From Winogradskyella sp. UBA3174 (GTDB taxonomy: Bacteria; Bacteroidota; Bacteroidia; Flavobacteriales; Flavobacteriaceae): a DNA stretch of 64,000 nt. The stretch spans positions 8,032-72,031 of the forward strand of contig NZ_DEXW01000017.1 in NCBI RefSeq assembly GCF_002364335.1, in the 5' to 3' direction. A model generated the notes under the pieces. The model did not search any database. It saw only the letters and a list, made by a program, of their open reading frames with translations, and was not told the DNA's origin. The stretch's first letter is position 1. Every line of letters begins with the position of its first letter. Shown one piece after another: positions 53,773 to 63,692 of this stretch. Position numbers and translations under genes: made by a program.

Positions 53773-56766
53773 CTATTTTTGCTTTACAGCTTTCTTGCTA
53801 ATTACTTGTCCGTTAGACAATGTAACTCTAGCAATATATGCTGCTTTACTTAGTTTAGATAAGTTATAGACTTCAGTTGAGTTGCTTCCGCTTAAGTTAT
53901 ACACGCGTCTGCCTAACATGTCTAAAATCTTAACATTAGTTATTGTTAAGCTATTTGTTATTTTCACTTCAACATCACCATTAGCTAGCTCAACAAGAGT
54001 TAAATCATTTGAGTCAACTTGGTTATCATCAATAGAAAGTATATTGTTGTTAAATACAATTTCAAAGCGGTTATTAAACTCACCAACTTCTGATGTAAAG
54101 TTATAATTAGAATCTTTAAGATTATGAATGCTACCTAGCAGATTGTCTTTTAAGTAAATAGTATTAGCGTTATAAAAAGCACCTTCAAATTGTGCGATTG
54201 AAACGTTATATATAGTAGGCACCTCTATTACAGCATTAAAGCCAAGCTCAATAACTTCGTTAATATTTAAACCAGAAATTGCTTTACCTTGTATGACAAA
54301 TTCATCCGTACTATTATCTATAATAGAATAAAGTTTTGCAAAGTTTTCAGAAGACACATTTCGTTTAACGTCATAGAATGAACCGTCATTATTGTCTGTC
54401 GCTCCATCGATATGAGCCACAGCAATTTGACTAAACACACCATTGTCTGATGTTAGGTTTAACCATAGTACCTCACGATTAGTCGTTGTAACGTTTGAAT
54501 TTCTAAAAAACTGATTATTATCACCTGTAACACGCATAGCATTATTAAATGTAACATTTGTGCCTGATAATGCCTCAACAAAGAAACCCTGTCCTGAAGG
54601 TACAAAGCCATTAGGTGTTATACCAGATGCACCAGCTGTACTAACTCCACTAGCAGAAATTATAGCATAATCTGCAACAGAAAAATTTTCTTCACCATTA
54701 CCAGAAGCATTAGCATTTAAAGGTGTTGCTTGGCTCCATAAAAAGAGATGGTCTACTATACCAGCATTAGTAGTAAAAAATATCGCTGCATCTATAGCAC
54801 TAGGATAAGGATTACCAATAAAATTCCAATCACTATAAGTTCCACCACTTGCATTAGAAATAGCAGGAGTAATAACACCATTATTAAATGGGCCTTCAAA
54901 TGTAAATTGTTGAGGTGCTGGAAGCATACCAGCAGGCACTGCAGTCGTTGCATAACCCACACCTTCTGTCATCACACCAGAGGCAGCCTGCCACGCGTTA
55001 CCATCATCATCAATATCATCTTGTCCAGGGGCAAAAGTATTTGTATTATTTACTTCCGCAAAAAGATCTACAAAATTAGCGGCATTAAATACAAATCGTC
55101 TACTCACCGGTACGTTTGCAAATGTGTTTTCAATAGTTTCACCGTTAACTGGTGAACTCCAATATGTATATTCAAAATAACTGTTTAGAAGTGATGTTTC
55201 TTTTTGAACTGTAATTGTTCCATCAGCAACTGTTGATGCAAAATTGCTAACTTGAACAACTGAACCTCCTGGAAAAACAGTTATATCTCCATTAGCAATA
55301 ATATCATTTTGTACTTCAATAAAAGTACCATTTTGAATATTTATGAAGTTGCCAGCGTTTACTGTTAAACTACAAGCACTAAAGCTGGTTTGCAAACTAC
55401 CAACAGAAGTATCAAAGTTACCATCAATAATAACTGTAGTATTAATATTAGGCACACCATTATCCCAGACTAAACCATCCCAAGTTGTGGTGGCAGTACA
55501 ACTTGTACTTGAGGAGATGCAAATATTGTCAAATGTTGCTGTAGGACCTGCATTTGCATTATGTTTCCAAAGTGCAGAAATAAAATCCAAGCTAGAATTT
55601 GTATAGGTGTTATCTATTGCATTACCAATAAGATTACCTGCATTTAAAGATATTGGATTACTAAAAAAGGCACCATCATCTCTAACATATAATTCCCAAT
55701 TATCTGTTACTGGGTCAAACACAACACGCATACTTAAATAGTCATTATCATATTCAGTAATATCTGCAACTATATTGGTATGGCTAGCATTGCCATCTAT
55801 TCCATTAGTAAACCTAACCAATCTCACAAAATCAGGTACGGTATTGTTGCCAGGTGTACCTAGTACAACTGCGTAACCATTTCCTTCTAACATATCAGAT
55901 TCAGTATTACCTAATACAAATGCTATACCATTAGCATTACCATTAAATCCATTCGGGTTTCCTACACTTGATCTCATATTAAACTCCCAAGTAATAGGGT
56001 TTGCAAGAGAACTCAATGTTGTATTATAAAATGCAGATACATCCTGGTAAACATAATCGTAACCAGCTACTCCGCCAGTACTAATCGACAATTCATTAGC
56101 TACAATAGATACATCGCCACCAACAGAATTCCATTGAGCATCAATTGTTGTTGCAGAAAAATTATCTGAGATTGAACACGTTATAGTTGCTATTGCAGAA
56201 ATAGAACCATTTACAATGATATCATTGTTTGCCCCACTAGCACCTAGTCTACCATTACCTCCATTCGTATTGGCTGTACCATAAAGTCTATATGTAACTG
56301 CAAAAGCATTATTAGTTTGTCCAACATTAAACGTTACTGTTTGAGAATTTGCTGTTATGGGAATAATTTCATCAATATTAGTAGCATATCCATCTAAAGA
56401 ACTCCTTAAGGCTACAGATGTAAAACCATTATTGTTACGTCGTGTTTTGAATAGCATCGTAGTGACATCAAATTGAAAGCCAGCATTTGGTGTTATTGTA
56501 AATTCTAAGTAATCATTATTAGTTACTGCATCTGAAATGGTTGTAGTAGTCCAGTTGGTTGATGCAAAACTATTATTATTCTCTAAAGCATTTAAACCTG
56601 CTCCTCTAGATATTGTAGAAGATGTTAGTGCAAAGTTATTAAAATTTGATACTACAGCATCAGCTACACCATTATTACCATTAAATTCAAAGGTTAACAA
56701 CTGACAATAGCCAAAGTAAAAGGACGCTAATAGTATAAGTAGCGAAATGGAATATTTTTTTTTCAT
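53773..56766 (-). CDS. large T9SS-secreted lectin-like protein
   Basis: A 997-residue secreted protein with a signal (MKKKYSISLLILLASFYFGYC). Residues about 200-420 resemble an L-type (legume-like) lectin domain: SDNFSATTIDAQWNSVGGD, ITWEFNMRSSVG, NGIAFVLGNTESDMLEGNGY. A large beta-rich middle region follows, and the C-terminus (LGRRVYNLSGSNS ... ISKKAVKQK) is a T9SS sorting domain. It probably binds polysaccharide or acts as an adhesin. No catalytic motif was found. Confidence 0.85.
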   Translation of the reverse strand: MKKKYSISLLILLASFYFGYCQLLTFEFNGNNGVADAVVSNFNNFALTSSTISRGAGLNALENNNSFASTNWTTTTISDAVTNNDYLEFTITPNAGFQFDVTTMLFKTRRNNNGFTSVALRSSLDGYATNIDEIIPITANSQTVTFNVGQTNNAFAVTYRLYGTANTNGGNGRLGASGANNDIIVNGSISAIATITCSISDNFSATTIDAQWNSVGGDVSIVANELSISTGGVAGYDYVYQDVSAFYNTTLSSLANPITWEFNMRSSVGNPNGFNGNANGIAFVLGNTESDMLEGNGYAVVLGTPGNNTVPDFVRLVRFTNGIDGNASHTNIVADITEYDNDYLSMRVVFDPVTDNWELYVRDDGAFFSNPISLNAGNLIGNAIDNTYTNSSLDFISALWKHNANAGPTATFDNICISSSTSCTATTTWDGLVWDNGVPNINTTVIIDGNFDTSVGSLQTSFSACSLTVNAGNFINIQNGTFIEVQNDIIANGDITVFPGGSVVQVSNFASTVADGTITVQKETSLLNSYFEYTYWSSPVNGETIENTFANVPVSRRFVFNAANFVDLFAEVNNTNTFAPGQDDIDDDGNAWQAASGVMTEGVGYATTAVPAGMLPAPQQFTFEGPFNNGVITPAISNASGGTYSDWNFIGNPYPSAIDAAIFFTTNAGIVDHLFLWSQATPLNANASGNGEENFSVADYAIISASGVSTAGASGITPNGFVPSGQGFFVEALSGTNVTFNNAMRVTGDNNQFFRNSNVTTTNREVLWLNLTSDNGVFSQIAVAHIDGATDNNDGSFYDVKRNVSSENFAKLYSIIDNSTDEFVIQGKAISGLNINEVIELGFNAVIEVPTIYNVSIAQFEGAFYNANTIYLKDNLLGSIHNLKDSNYNFTSEVGEFNNRFEIVFNNNILSIDDNQVDSNDLTLVELANGDVEVKITNSLTITNVKILDMLGRRVYNLSGSNSTEVYNLSKLSKAAYIARVTLSNGQVISKKAVKQK

Positions 56767-56787
56767 GAAAAAATATTATAGGTATAA

Positions 56788-56819
56788 TTGCCAACTTAAT
56801 TAATTAGCTATTATTTTTG
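56788..56819 (+). promoter_or_regulatory. recX promoter (TTG-N21-TATTTTTG), predicted leaderless
   Basis: A TTG at 56788-56790 is followed by 21 bases and TATTTTTG (56812-56819), an exact -7 match. The expected start site falls at 56823-56826, at or beside the recX ATG at 56824. That predicts a transcript with almost no 5-prime leader. Confidence 0.6.
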
Positions 56820-56823
56820 CTAT

Positions 56824-57294
56824 ATGAACGCCGAAAAAACCTATTCTGTCGACGAAGCGCAAAAAAAGCTTGAAAATTATTGCGCATATCAAGAGCGATG
56901 CCATAAGGAGGTGCGATTTAAGCTTAGAGAGATGCGAATGATACCGCATGTAATTGATACTATTTTGGTGCATTTAATTCAGCACAATTATCTTAACGAA
57001 GAACGCTTTGCTAAAGCTTATGTACGAGGTAAATTTAGGATAAAAAAATGGGGAAAAGTCAGATTAATCAGAGAGTTGAAATTTAGAGATATATCAAAAT
57101 ATAGTATGGATGTTGCGCTAAAGGAAATTGATTTAGAGGACTATTATAATACACTTGATGAACTCGTAAATAAGCGAATAGAACAGGTTACCGAGAAAAA
57201 TAGATACAAAAAGAAAAAAAAAGTGGCAGATTATCTTTTATATCGCGGTTGGGAATCCCACCTCATTTATGAAAAACTTAATGAATATTTATAA
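56824..57294 (+). CDS. recX: RecX regulatory protein
   Basis: A 156-residue RecA modulator. It is built of three-helix repeats, with the family start LENYCAYQERCHKEVRFKLREM and the following HLIQHNYLNEERFAKAYVRGKFR and RELKFRDISKYSMDVALKEI. It blocks RecA filament growth. It has its own promoter and terminator, so it is monocistronic and not next to recA here. Confidence 0.92.
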   Translation: MNAEKTYSVDEAQKKLENYCAYQERCHKEVRFKLREMRMIPHVIDTILVHLIQHNYLNEERFAKAYVRGKFRIKKWGKVRLIRELKFRDISKYSMDVALKEIDLEDYYNTLDELVNKRIEQVTEKNRYKKKKKVADYLLYRGWESHLIYEKLNEYL

Positions 57295-57295
57295 A

Positions 57296-57329
57296 AAGAG
57301 CCTTTTCGCATAGCGAAAAGGCTTTTTTT
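57296..57329. terminator. bidirectional terminator after recX
   Basis: A 10-bp stem, GCCTTTTCGC/GCGAAAAGGC, with an ATA loop, an A-run before and a T-run after, between recX and the convergent barrel gene. Confidence 0.9.
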
Positions 57330-57348
57330 AATTCTAAAAACTTAGATT

Positions 57349-57840
57349 CTATAAGTTAAAAGTAGCTCCGAAATTAATGGTAAATTGATTGTGTAATTTT
57401 TCTACAGGTGATAAACTACCAGAATCGTAACTTGCTAAAGGTGCATTTAATTCTGTGTAAATACCAAAGCCAGTAGTAAATAAATAACGTGCACCTATAT
57501 GACCACCAAAATTCTTTAAACCAAAGCTTAAGCCAGGATATAAATCAAAATTTTCGTCTATGGCTAAAACGTTTCCGATATTAGCATTAAAACGTGCTCT
57601 TATATCGATGCGATCACTAAAATCTGGATCTAATTTTTCATCGACACCCAAAAGATAAGTAGACGATAATCCTAAAGAGATGTTTTCTCCAATACCATAA
57701 TCATACGACAAATTTAAGCCTGTACCGTTATTTTGGAAGTTAGCACCTGCTTGAAATTTGCTATCTCCTTTACCTTTAAATGCCTGAGAATTGCCAAATA
57801 TGAATGCAAATAAAGCTGTTATTAATATGATTTTTTTCAT
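57349..57840 (-). CDS. small outer-membrane beta-barrel-like protein
   Basis: A 163-residue exported protein with signal MKKIILITALFAFIFGNSQ and alternating amphipathic strands (FQAGANFQNNGTGLNLSYDYGIG, and the final FTINFGATFNL). It looks like a small barrel such as those annotated DUF6646 or hypothetical in flavobacteria. The exact family is not certain. It is transcribed alone, with the recX terminator on its 3-prime side. Confidence 0.75.
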   Translation of the reverse strand: MKKIILITALFAFIFGNSQAFKGKGDSKFQAGANFQNNGTGLNLSYDYGIGENISLGLSSTYLLGVDEKLDPDFSDRIDIRARFNANIGNVLAIDENFDLYPGLSFGLKNFGGHIGARYLFTTGFGIYTELNAPLASYDSGSLSPVEKLHNQFTINFGATFNL

Positions 57841-57898
57841 GATTTTTTTAAAAAAATATTACCAAATATACGAATTGTAAACTAAAATTACACAATAA

Positions 57899-58759
57899 TT
57901 AAATGAAACCATTGGTGTTAGATATGGCTTTTTTATTTTTCCAATCTATCCATTTTTGGCCCTTTATACGACGCATTAAGTTATCATAATTACGCATTAT
58001 AAATATGTTGTAAATCGCTTTTCTTAGATTTTTAGGATGTCTTGCAATGGCACGTAAGCTCATAGAAAATCCGGGTGTAATATATTTCATATAGTGCCAG
58101 TACCCTTCTGGCATGTAGAGTGTTTCGCCGTGTTTTAAATCGCAGACCCAACCTTTTGCATGTTTTAGAGCGGGCCATTTTTTAAAATCAGGATTTGAGA
58201 AATCAATATCTTCTCTTGTGATTAAGGAATACGGAATTTTATATAAATATTTATTCTGTTTCTGATCGAATAGGATGCATTGTTTCTCACCTTCAAAATG
58301 AAAATGAAAAATATTAGCTAAGTCAATATCGTAATGCATAAACGTATGTGAATTGGTTCCTCCAAAGAATAGCATTGGTAAACTTTTAAGTAGTCGTAAC
58401 CCAAAATCCGGGTACTTAAAATCTTTTTGAAGTTGGGGGATTTCTTTTAAAATATTCCAAAGAAAAATTCTAAATTTTGTAGGCTCTTTTTTTAATAAAT
58501 CTACATAATCACTCATCTTCATGGTGGCATGTGCTTCATTAAATCCATCTTTATAATCTACAGGTCTATCATCGTAAAGTGGAACAGTTATGTCACCAGC
58601 GATATCTTTTATGTAGTCTAAATTCCATTTAGAATATGCAGGCCAATCTTCTATACAACGTTCTATTACTACCGGTTTTTGTAGTTTAAAATAGTGTTTT
58701 ATGAAATCCGCTTTCGTGATGGTTTTAACACGAGGAATTTGTTGTAGATTTAATTGCAA
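57899..58759 (-). CDS. cupin-like (JmjC-type) protein
   Basis: A 286-residue cytoplasmic protein with a cupin_8/JmjC fold. The starting PVVIERCIEDWPAYSKWN is the typical entry motif. The metal site is visible as H-Y-D (HTFMHYDID, about 142) and a distal His in MPEGYWHYM. Such proteins are often Fe(II)/2-oxoglutarate hydroxylases acting on proteins. The substrate is unknown. It is transcribed alone. Confidence 0.85.
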   Translation of the reverse strand: MQLNLQQIPRVKTITKADFIKHYFKLQKPVVIERCIEDWPAYSKWNLDYIKDIAGDITVPLYDDRPVDYKDGFNEAHATMKMSDYVDLLKKEPTKFRIFLWNILKEIPQLQKDFKYPDFGLRLLKSLPMLFFGGTNSHTFMHYDIDLANIFHFHFEGEKQCILFDQKQNKYLYKIPYSLITREDIDFSNPDFKKWPALKHAKGWVCDLKHGETLYMPEGYWHYMKYITPGFSMSLRAIARHPKNLRKAIYNIFIMRNYDNLMRRIKGQKWIDWKNKKAISNTNGFI

Positions 58760-58833
58760 AAGTTAAAAATTTAGTAAGCTAAAGTTAATAAAACGTTACG
58801 AGAACATAATTATTATGCCGTTCAAAATTTGTG

Positions 58834-59307
58834 TTATAACCACTTAGATTTGCGTTCTGTAGCATCCAAAATATCAACATTTAAAACTGTTGCAATTTCT
58901 TTAGCTTTCATAAAAGCATCATTTTCATCATAGGTTTCGTAAGCTTCAATTTTTTGATTGGTGTTATAGAATAAATTAAGTTTTATAATTTCATTAGAAA
59001 CATTTGCTTCAGCAGTTCTAGATCTCAAGGTTATTGTTTCATTAGTTCTAAATACCGATATATAGTCTGTCTCTGGAATTGGTTTCCAGGTTCCTACGGA
59101 AATACTTAATATTGATTTTATCTCTCTATACTTTTTATTTTTAAAGTCGAATTCTGAACCTTCTACCAAAAGAAGAAAAATACCCATACCAATTAAAATA
59201 AATCCTTTGAAACTAGAAAATAAAGAAATTATTCCAACGGTTAAGGCTATAGAACCTAGTATTAATTTCCAAATAGGAAGCTTTCTTTTAAATAGCAGTG
59301 TGTTCAT
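58834..59307 (-). CDS. hypothetical membrane protein
   Basis: A 157-residue protein with two membrane helices near the N-terminus (LILGSIALTVGIISLFSS and GFILIGMGIFLLLVEG, about 16-48), then a soluble beta-rich half ending ERKSKWL. No family is recognised. It follows the flotillin terminator on the same strand, so it is a separate transcript or read-through. Confidence 0.65.
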   Translation of the reverse strand: MNTLLFKRKLPIWKLILGSIALTVGIISLFSSFKGFILIGMGIFLLLVEGSEFDFKNKKYREIKSILSISVGTWKPIPETDYISVFRTNETITLRSRTAEANVSNEIIKLNLFYNTNQKIEAYETYDENDAFMKAKEIATVLNVDILDATERKSKWL

Positions 59308-59321
59308 AAAATAATTATATA

Positions 59322-59355
59322 AGAAAAGCCCACTTTTTTAAAAGTGGACTTTTCT
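59322..59355 (-). terminator. terminator of the NfeD-flotillin pair
   Basis: A long imperfect stem with AGAAAAG/CTTTTCT outer arms, CCACTTTT/AAAAGTGG inner arms and one mismatch, followed by T-rich sequence when read on the minus strand after the flotillin stop. Confidence 0.8.
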
Positions 59356-59362
59356 AGTTTAA

Positions 59363-60796
59363 CTATTTCTTTTCAGACTTATAAATCTCAGCATCTTCTG
59401 CTTCAATCTCTTTTTTGTCTTTACCTTTTAAATACTCAGGTAAATCCATACCAGCCATATTAAACATTTCTTGTAAAGGTGGTACTGATTTGTACATACC
59501 AGATAAGAAATTAGCGGTAGATGATTTTCCGTCTTCACCATTGCCACCATTATCCCAAACAGTTACCTTATCAATTTTAATATTCTTAATAGCGTCTGAT
59601 TGTATCTTTACCAACTCAGGTAATTTATCTGCAATTAATAATAATACAGCATCTCTACTATTGTTGCCAGCAGCTTTTACAATTTCTTGTAAACCAGCTG
59701 CTTGTTTAGTTAGAACTTCAAATTGCCCTTGTGCTTCAGCCTGTGCTTTAAATAGTATCGCATCTGCTTCACCTTTAGCACGTCTTCTAATACGTTCTGC
59801 TTCTGCTTCTGCATCAATTTCAACTTTCTTTTTGTCAATTTCAGCAGGTACAATGATATCTGCCATTTGGGATGAGCGCACACGTTCTGCTCTTGCCGTT
59901 TCTGCTAATTGCTCTGCGGCATAAGATTCTTCTAATGCTTTTGCAGTTTGTACTTTTTCTGAGGCAATAGCCACACGTTCTGCTTCTGCTTCACGTTGAC
60001 GGCGTAACGAATCTGAATTGGCTACTGCAATTTTTGCAGTATTTTCTCCTTCGACAGCTTGTGCATTAGCAGCAGCAACTTGGGTTCTTTCATCTTGTAC
60101 AGCATTGGCTTCACCAATAGAACCATCTCTAGTTTTTTCAGCAACTGATTTACGTGCTGCATTAATAGCGTGCGCAGCCGCTTCTTTACCAAGTGCTTCA
60201 ATATAGCCAGACTCATCAACAATATCTGTAATGTTTACGTTGATTAACTTTAAGCCAACTTTCCTTAATTCGGTTTCAACACTATCTGAAATATTGGTTA
60301 AAAATTTGTCACGATCATTATTAATTTCTTCAATATCCATCGAGGCAACGACTAAACGTAATTGACCAAAAATAATTTCTTGCGCTAGTTCTTGGATTTC
60401 ATTCTGTCCTAAACCCAGCAAACGCTCTGCTGCGTTTTGCATAACACCAGGTTCAGTAGAGATACCGATGGTAAAACGTGATGGTACGTTAACACGAATA
60501 TTTTGCTTAGATAAGGCATTCACCAGATTCACTTCAATAGATATTGGTGTTAATTCTAAAAATTCAAAATCTTGAATTACAGGAATAATAAATGCGGCAC
60601 CACCATGAATACATTTTGCAGATTGGCCTCCACCTACTTTACCATAGACCACTAAAATTCTGTCAGATGGGCAACGTTTATAACGTTTTATCAATATAAT
60701 TAATGTCAATACTATAAATAGTGCGACAAATATTAATAACATAGGGCCTCCTATGCCTTCCATGTTAATTGTTTCTTGTATGCTCAGTAATTTCAT
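59363..60796 (-). CDS. flotillin-like SPFH protein (YqiK/FloT type)
   Basis: A 477-residue membrane protein. A helix at about residues 18-37 anchors it, the SPFH (band 7) domain covers about 40-200 (LTPISIEVNLVNALSKQNI, NAAERLLGLGQNEIQE), and a long Ala/Glu coiled coil spans about 215-370. Flotillins organise membrane microdomains. The gene is directly downstream of the NfeD-like gene (41-base gap), the standard pairing. Confidence 0.93.
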   Translation of the reverse strand: MKLLSIQETINMEGIGGPMLLIFVALFIVLTLIILIKRYKRCPSDRILVVYGKVGGGQSAKCIHGGAAFIIPVIQDFEFLELTPISIEVNLVNALSKQNIRVNVPSRFTIGISTEPGVMQNAAERLLGLGQNEIQELAQEIIFGQLRLVVASMDIEEINNDRDKFLTNISDSVETELRKVGLKLINVNITDIVDESGYIEALGKEAAAHAINAARKSVAEKTRDGSIGEANAVQDERTQVAAANAQAVEGENTAKIAVANSDSLRRQREAEAERVAIASEKVQTAKALEESYAAEQLAETARAERVRSSQMADIIVPAEIDKKKVEIDAEAEAERIRRRAKGEADAILFKAQAEAQGQFEVLTKQAAGLQEIVKAAGNNSRDAVLLLIADKLPELVKIQSDAIKNIKIDKVTVWDNGGNGEDGKSSTANFLSGMYKSVPPLQEMFNMAGMDLPEYLKGKDKKEIEAEDAEIYKSEKK

Positions 60797-60837
60797 ATGT
60801 TTTTGGGTTTAAGAGTTAGTATTGAGTTATTTTGAGT

Positions 60838-61482
60838 TTAATCGTTGCTTAGTAAACGATTTTCACCCTCTTGCAGTTGTTCATTTTCTGCGTGAGAAGG
60901 TTTAATAGGCTTACGTGTGTTGTCTACGATGAGAATTCCGTTTGAGGTAACATCGAGAACTTTTATAATGGTTCCAGATTTTAATTCGGTTAAGGAATCT
61001 GTAAGTGCATCTAATTCTCGCATGGTACCTTGCACATTTACAGTGACTTTACCAATTCTAGAGCGATCTGCACCAATAGTTAAGTAAACTTCGCCAACAG
61101 CATCAATAGCATTTTTATAATTTAGTGTTCCGCTATCTGTCAGTTTGCTAATAAAATAGAATAATGCTGCCATAACAGTCATCATTACTAATCCGCATAA
61201 TACAGATACAATAACTGTAATTGGTTTTGATAAGCCAGCATCGATACATGCAATGCCACTCCAGCCAAAAATGGTAAAAAAGCCAACTAAGTTTTTAAAA
61301 CTGATAAATTGAAAACCAGCTCCAAAATCAGCATCCATATCAGCGTCAAAATTACCAAGATCATCAGCATCACCTCCAGTAAAAGCCATAATCATAACTA
61401 TACTAAAAATTAGTGAGCCAATAATAGCGACGAGCCAATACACCTTTGGTAAAAATTCTAAATTTGAAAACCATTCTACCAT
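60838..61482 (-). CDS. NfeD-like membrane protein
   Basis: A 214-residue protein with N-terminal membrane helices (WLVAIIGSLIFSIVMIMAF, about 17-35, and later ITVIVSVLCGLVMMTVMAALFYFI). The C-terminal OB-fold reads AIDAVGEVYLTIGADRSRIGKVTVNVQG. It lacks the serine-protease half, so it is the short partner type. It pairs with the flotillin gene. Confidence 0.88.
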   Translation of the reverse strand: MVEWFSNLEFLPKVYWLVAIIGSLIFSIVMIMAFTGGDADDLGNFDADMDADFGAGFQFISFKNLVGFFTIFGWSGIACIDAGLSKPITVIVSVLCGLVMMTVMAALFYFISKLTDSGTLNYKNAIDAVGEVYLTIGADRSRIGKVTVNVQGTMRELDALTDSLTELKSGTIIKVLDVTSNGILIVDNTRKPIKPSHAENEQLQEGENRLLSND

Positions 61483-61791
61483 AATTGTAAGATTTAAAAT
61501 GCGTTAATAAATATACGACCATTATGAGATTTTTCAATCTTATTTTGAAAGTAAATTGGGCATAAAATGACCACCAAGTAAGACTTAAGAAAAGTCATGG
61601 TTTATTTGAAATCTTTTTTTGGATTTGAATAATCCAAATAACGAATGTCAACTGTATTTTGATGGTTATTGTAAGTACGCTCGTTTCTATACTTTGTATA
61701 CTCAAAAAGTTTTGAGTTGAGAACTACTTTCAATATATAAGTAGCAAATGAAGGAATTTTGTTACAGAAAATTTAATAAATATTTTTATTA
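61483..61791. other. 309-base intergenic stretch, no gene seen
   Basis: An AT-rich spacer upstream of the NfeD-flotillin pair and downstream of the TonB receptor. It holds a short inverted repeat (TTGGATT/AATCCAA around 61619-61637) and no ORF or tRNA-like structure. It should contain the nfeD promoter, but no strong match was identified. Confidence 0.5.
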
Positions 61792-63618
61792 TTACTTAAA
61801 ACTGTAACGTATTCCAAATAATACATTACTTGGAGGCATTGGTGTAAAGCCAGTTTCAATATAATCTGCATCAAAAATATTACTTGCAGTAATGGTAAAT
61901 TCCATTTGTTTTAACCTGTAAACTAATGACGCATCCCAAACATTATAAGTTTGCCCTGTAGTACGCTCTGCATATTTATAAACAACATTTTGACGCATAT
62001 TTTTAAATAACTGTGTGCTTAATCTTGTTGTGTATTGATGTTTTAAGGTGTTTAAAGAATAACGTGATAGTTCTTCGTTTTGCTCTAAAATATTATCATC
62101 TAAAAACGCATAGCCAAAAGCTAAAGTCTGTGTAAAGCCTTTGTGTTTAAAATTATAAGCAGCATCAAATTCAAAACCTTGAGTATTAACTTCTGTGATA
62201 TTAGTGGCTGTGAAAATTTCTTCACTTGCATCAGGTCTTATGTAGTCAATTAAGTTTTGAGCATCTCTATTAAATACGGCTAAAGTGGCTCTAAATTTTG
62301 GTGTGATGTATTTGATACCGATTTCTTGAGCAAAAGCTTCTTCGGGTTCTAAATCTGGATTTCCGCTAGTACGAGGATCAGAATAAAATAAATCTGTGTA
62401 TGTTGGAATTCTATAAGTATATCCAATATTTCCATAAACTTTTACGTCGTTAGAAACATCAAAACCAATGTCTAATCCAGGGAATGCATGAAACTTAAAA
62501 TCCGAAAAGTAAGTTAGCGCAACACCTGGAGTAATATCTAACTTATTATCTAGTAATTGAAAACGATGCTCTAAAAACATATTAGTCATAAAGCGATTGC
62601 GATTGCCTAGATTATTACTTCGTAAGTGAATTTTAGAAAGATCAACACCAAAACCTGTAACACCTAATTTAGAAGTGTAAGAGGCATTGGCTTCTGCTCC
62701 AATCTTATCTGAGATATGGAAATTTCTAAAAAACTCAGGCTCAAAGCGTCTTAGTAAAAAGACATCTTGGTTTCGTTTCCAATAGACACGAGGTGAGATT
62801 TTTAGTTTTTCAGATTTAAAGGTTGTTGTAAAAGCGATTAAACTATTCTGCGTTTCTTCGTACTCGTTAAACGATGGATTAGTGGTGTAAAAATTCTCTG
62901 CACCAAACTTACGTTCAAAAAAAGTAGCGATCATTTCAATAGGTTGATCCTTTTTATTGAATACACTTTTTAAGAAAATATTAGAATTATCATAATCTGA
63001 ATTAGGTCTATAACCTTCAGAAGTTACTTTGCCAATATGTACAATATGAGAGGAATTGTCTAGTTCTGTACCAACCGTTAAATTTCCATTTAATTGACCA
63101 AAAGAACCGGTTTCAAAATTTGCAGAAACACTATTATTTAGAGTTTTTTTAGTCACAATATTAATCGCTCCTGTAAAGGCATTTTGTCCAAAAATACGAG
63201 CAGCAGGTCCTTTGATGATTTCTATGCGCTCAATGACTTCTATTGGTAAAGCAGCATTCATAGTATGGTGACCGGTTTGTGCATCGTCCATTTTTATACC
63301 GTCAATTAATAGAAGCGTTTGGTCAAAGCCACCACCTCTAATATATAAATCGGCCTGGCTACCACCTGTGCCACGACGTCTTATGTCTACACCTGCAACT
63401 TGTTGTAATAAATCAGCAATATTTACAGCAGCACTATTTTTAATATCTGTAGCTGTAATAATACTTATGGTTCTCGAATTTTCTTTAAAAGGAAGATCAA
63501 TTCGTGTTGAGGTAATAACAATTTCTTGTAAAGAATCGGTTTTTATTTCTTGTTCTTGAGCATTTAGTTCAAAAACGGTAATTAAAATGAATGTAAAAAG
63601 GTAGACTGTGTTTTTCAT
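61792..63618 (-). CDS. BtuB-like TonB-dependent receptor
   Basis: A 608-residue outer-membrane receptor with signal MKNTVYLFTFILITVFELNAQ. The plug domain begins almost at once (LQEIVITSTRIDLPFKEN), with the typical RRGTGGSQADLYIRGGGFDQ and LLIDGIKMDDAQTGHH segments. The barrel ends VLFGIRYSFK. No CarboxypepD_reg domain is present. Its short length is like BtuB and other cofactor receptors. No cobalamin riboswitch fits in the 94-base upstream gap. A divergent MocR-type regulator shares that gap, which points to vitamin B6-related uptake as a hypothesis. Confidence 0.92.
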   Translation of the reverse strand: MKNTVYLFTFILITVFELNAQEQEIKTDSLQEIVITSTRIDLPFKENSRTISIITATDIKNSAAVNIADLLQQVAGVDIRRRGTGGSQADLYIRGGGFDQTLLLIDGIKMDDAQTGHHTMNAALPIEVIERIEIIKGPAARIFGQNAFTGAINIVTKKTLNNSVSANFETGSFGQLNGNLTVGTELDNSSHIVHIGKVTSEGYRPNSDYDNSNIFLKSVFNKKDQPIEMIATFFERKFGAENFYTTNPSFNEYEETQNSLIAFTTTFKSEKLKISPRVYWKRNQDVFLLRRFEPEFFRNFHISDKIGAEANASYTSKLGVTGFGVDLSKIHLRSNNLGNRNRFMTNMFLEHRFQLLDNKLDITPGVALTYFSDFKFHAFPGLDIGFDVSNDVKVYGNIGYTYRIPTYTDLFYSDPRTSGNPDLEPEEAFAQEIGIKYITPKFRATLAVFNRDAQNLIDYIRPDASEEIFTATNITEVNTQGFEFDAAYNFKHKGFTQTLAFGYAFLDDNILEQNEELSRYSLNTLKHQYTTRLSTQLFKNMRQNVVYKYAERTTGQTYNVWDASLVYRLKQMEFTITASNIFDADYIETGFTPMPPSNVLFGIRYSFK

Positions 63619-63692
63619 CTATTTAAGTTATGTAATACTTGTTATTGAACGCATTTAAGCATTACAAAAGTCGTAACTTTCCGGACGATTAA

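Noticed and set aside
54748..55155. 135-residue plus-strand ORF inside the large lectin-like gene
   Set aside because: It is the opposite-strand shadow of the T9SS lectin-like gene, with composition driven by that gene.
59415..59924. 169-residue plus-strand ORF inside the flotillin gene
   Set aside because: It is antisense to the Ala-rich coiled coil of flotillin, and the frame is open only because of the codon bias there.
61700..61717. 8-bp inverted repeat ACTCAAAA/TTTTGAGT
   Set aside because: The two-base spacer cannot form a proper hairpin loop and the repeat is AT-rich, so it is probably chance.
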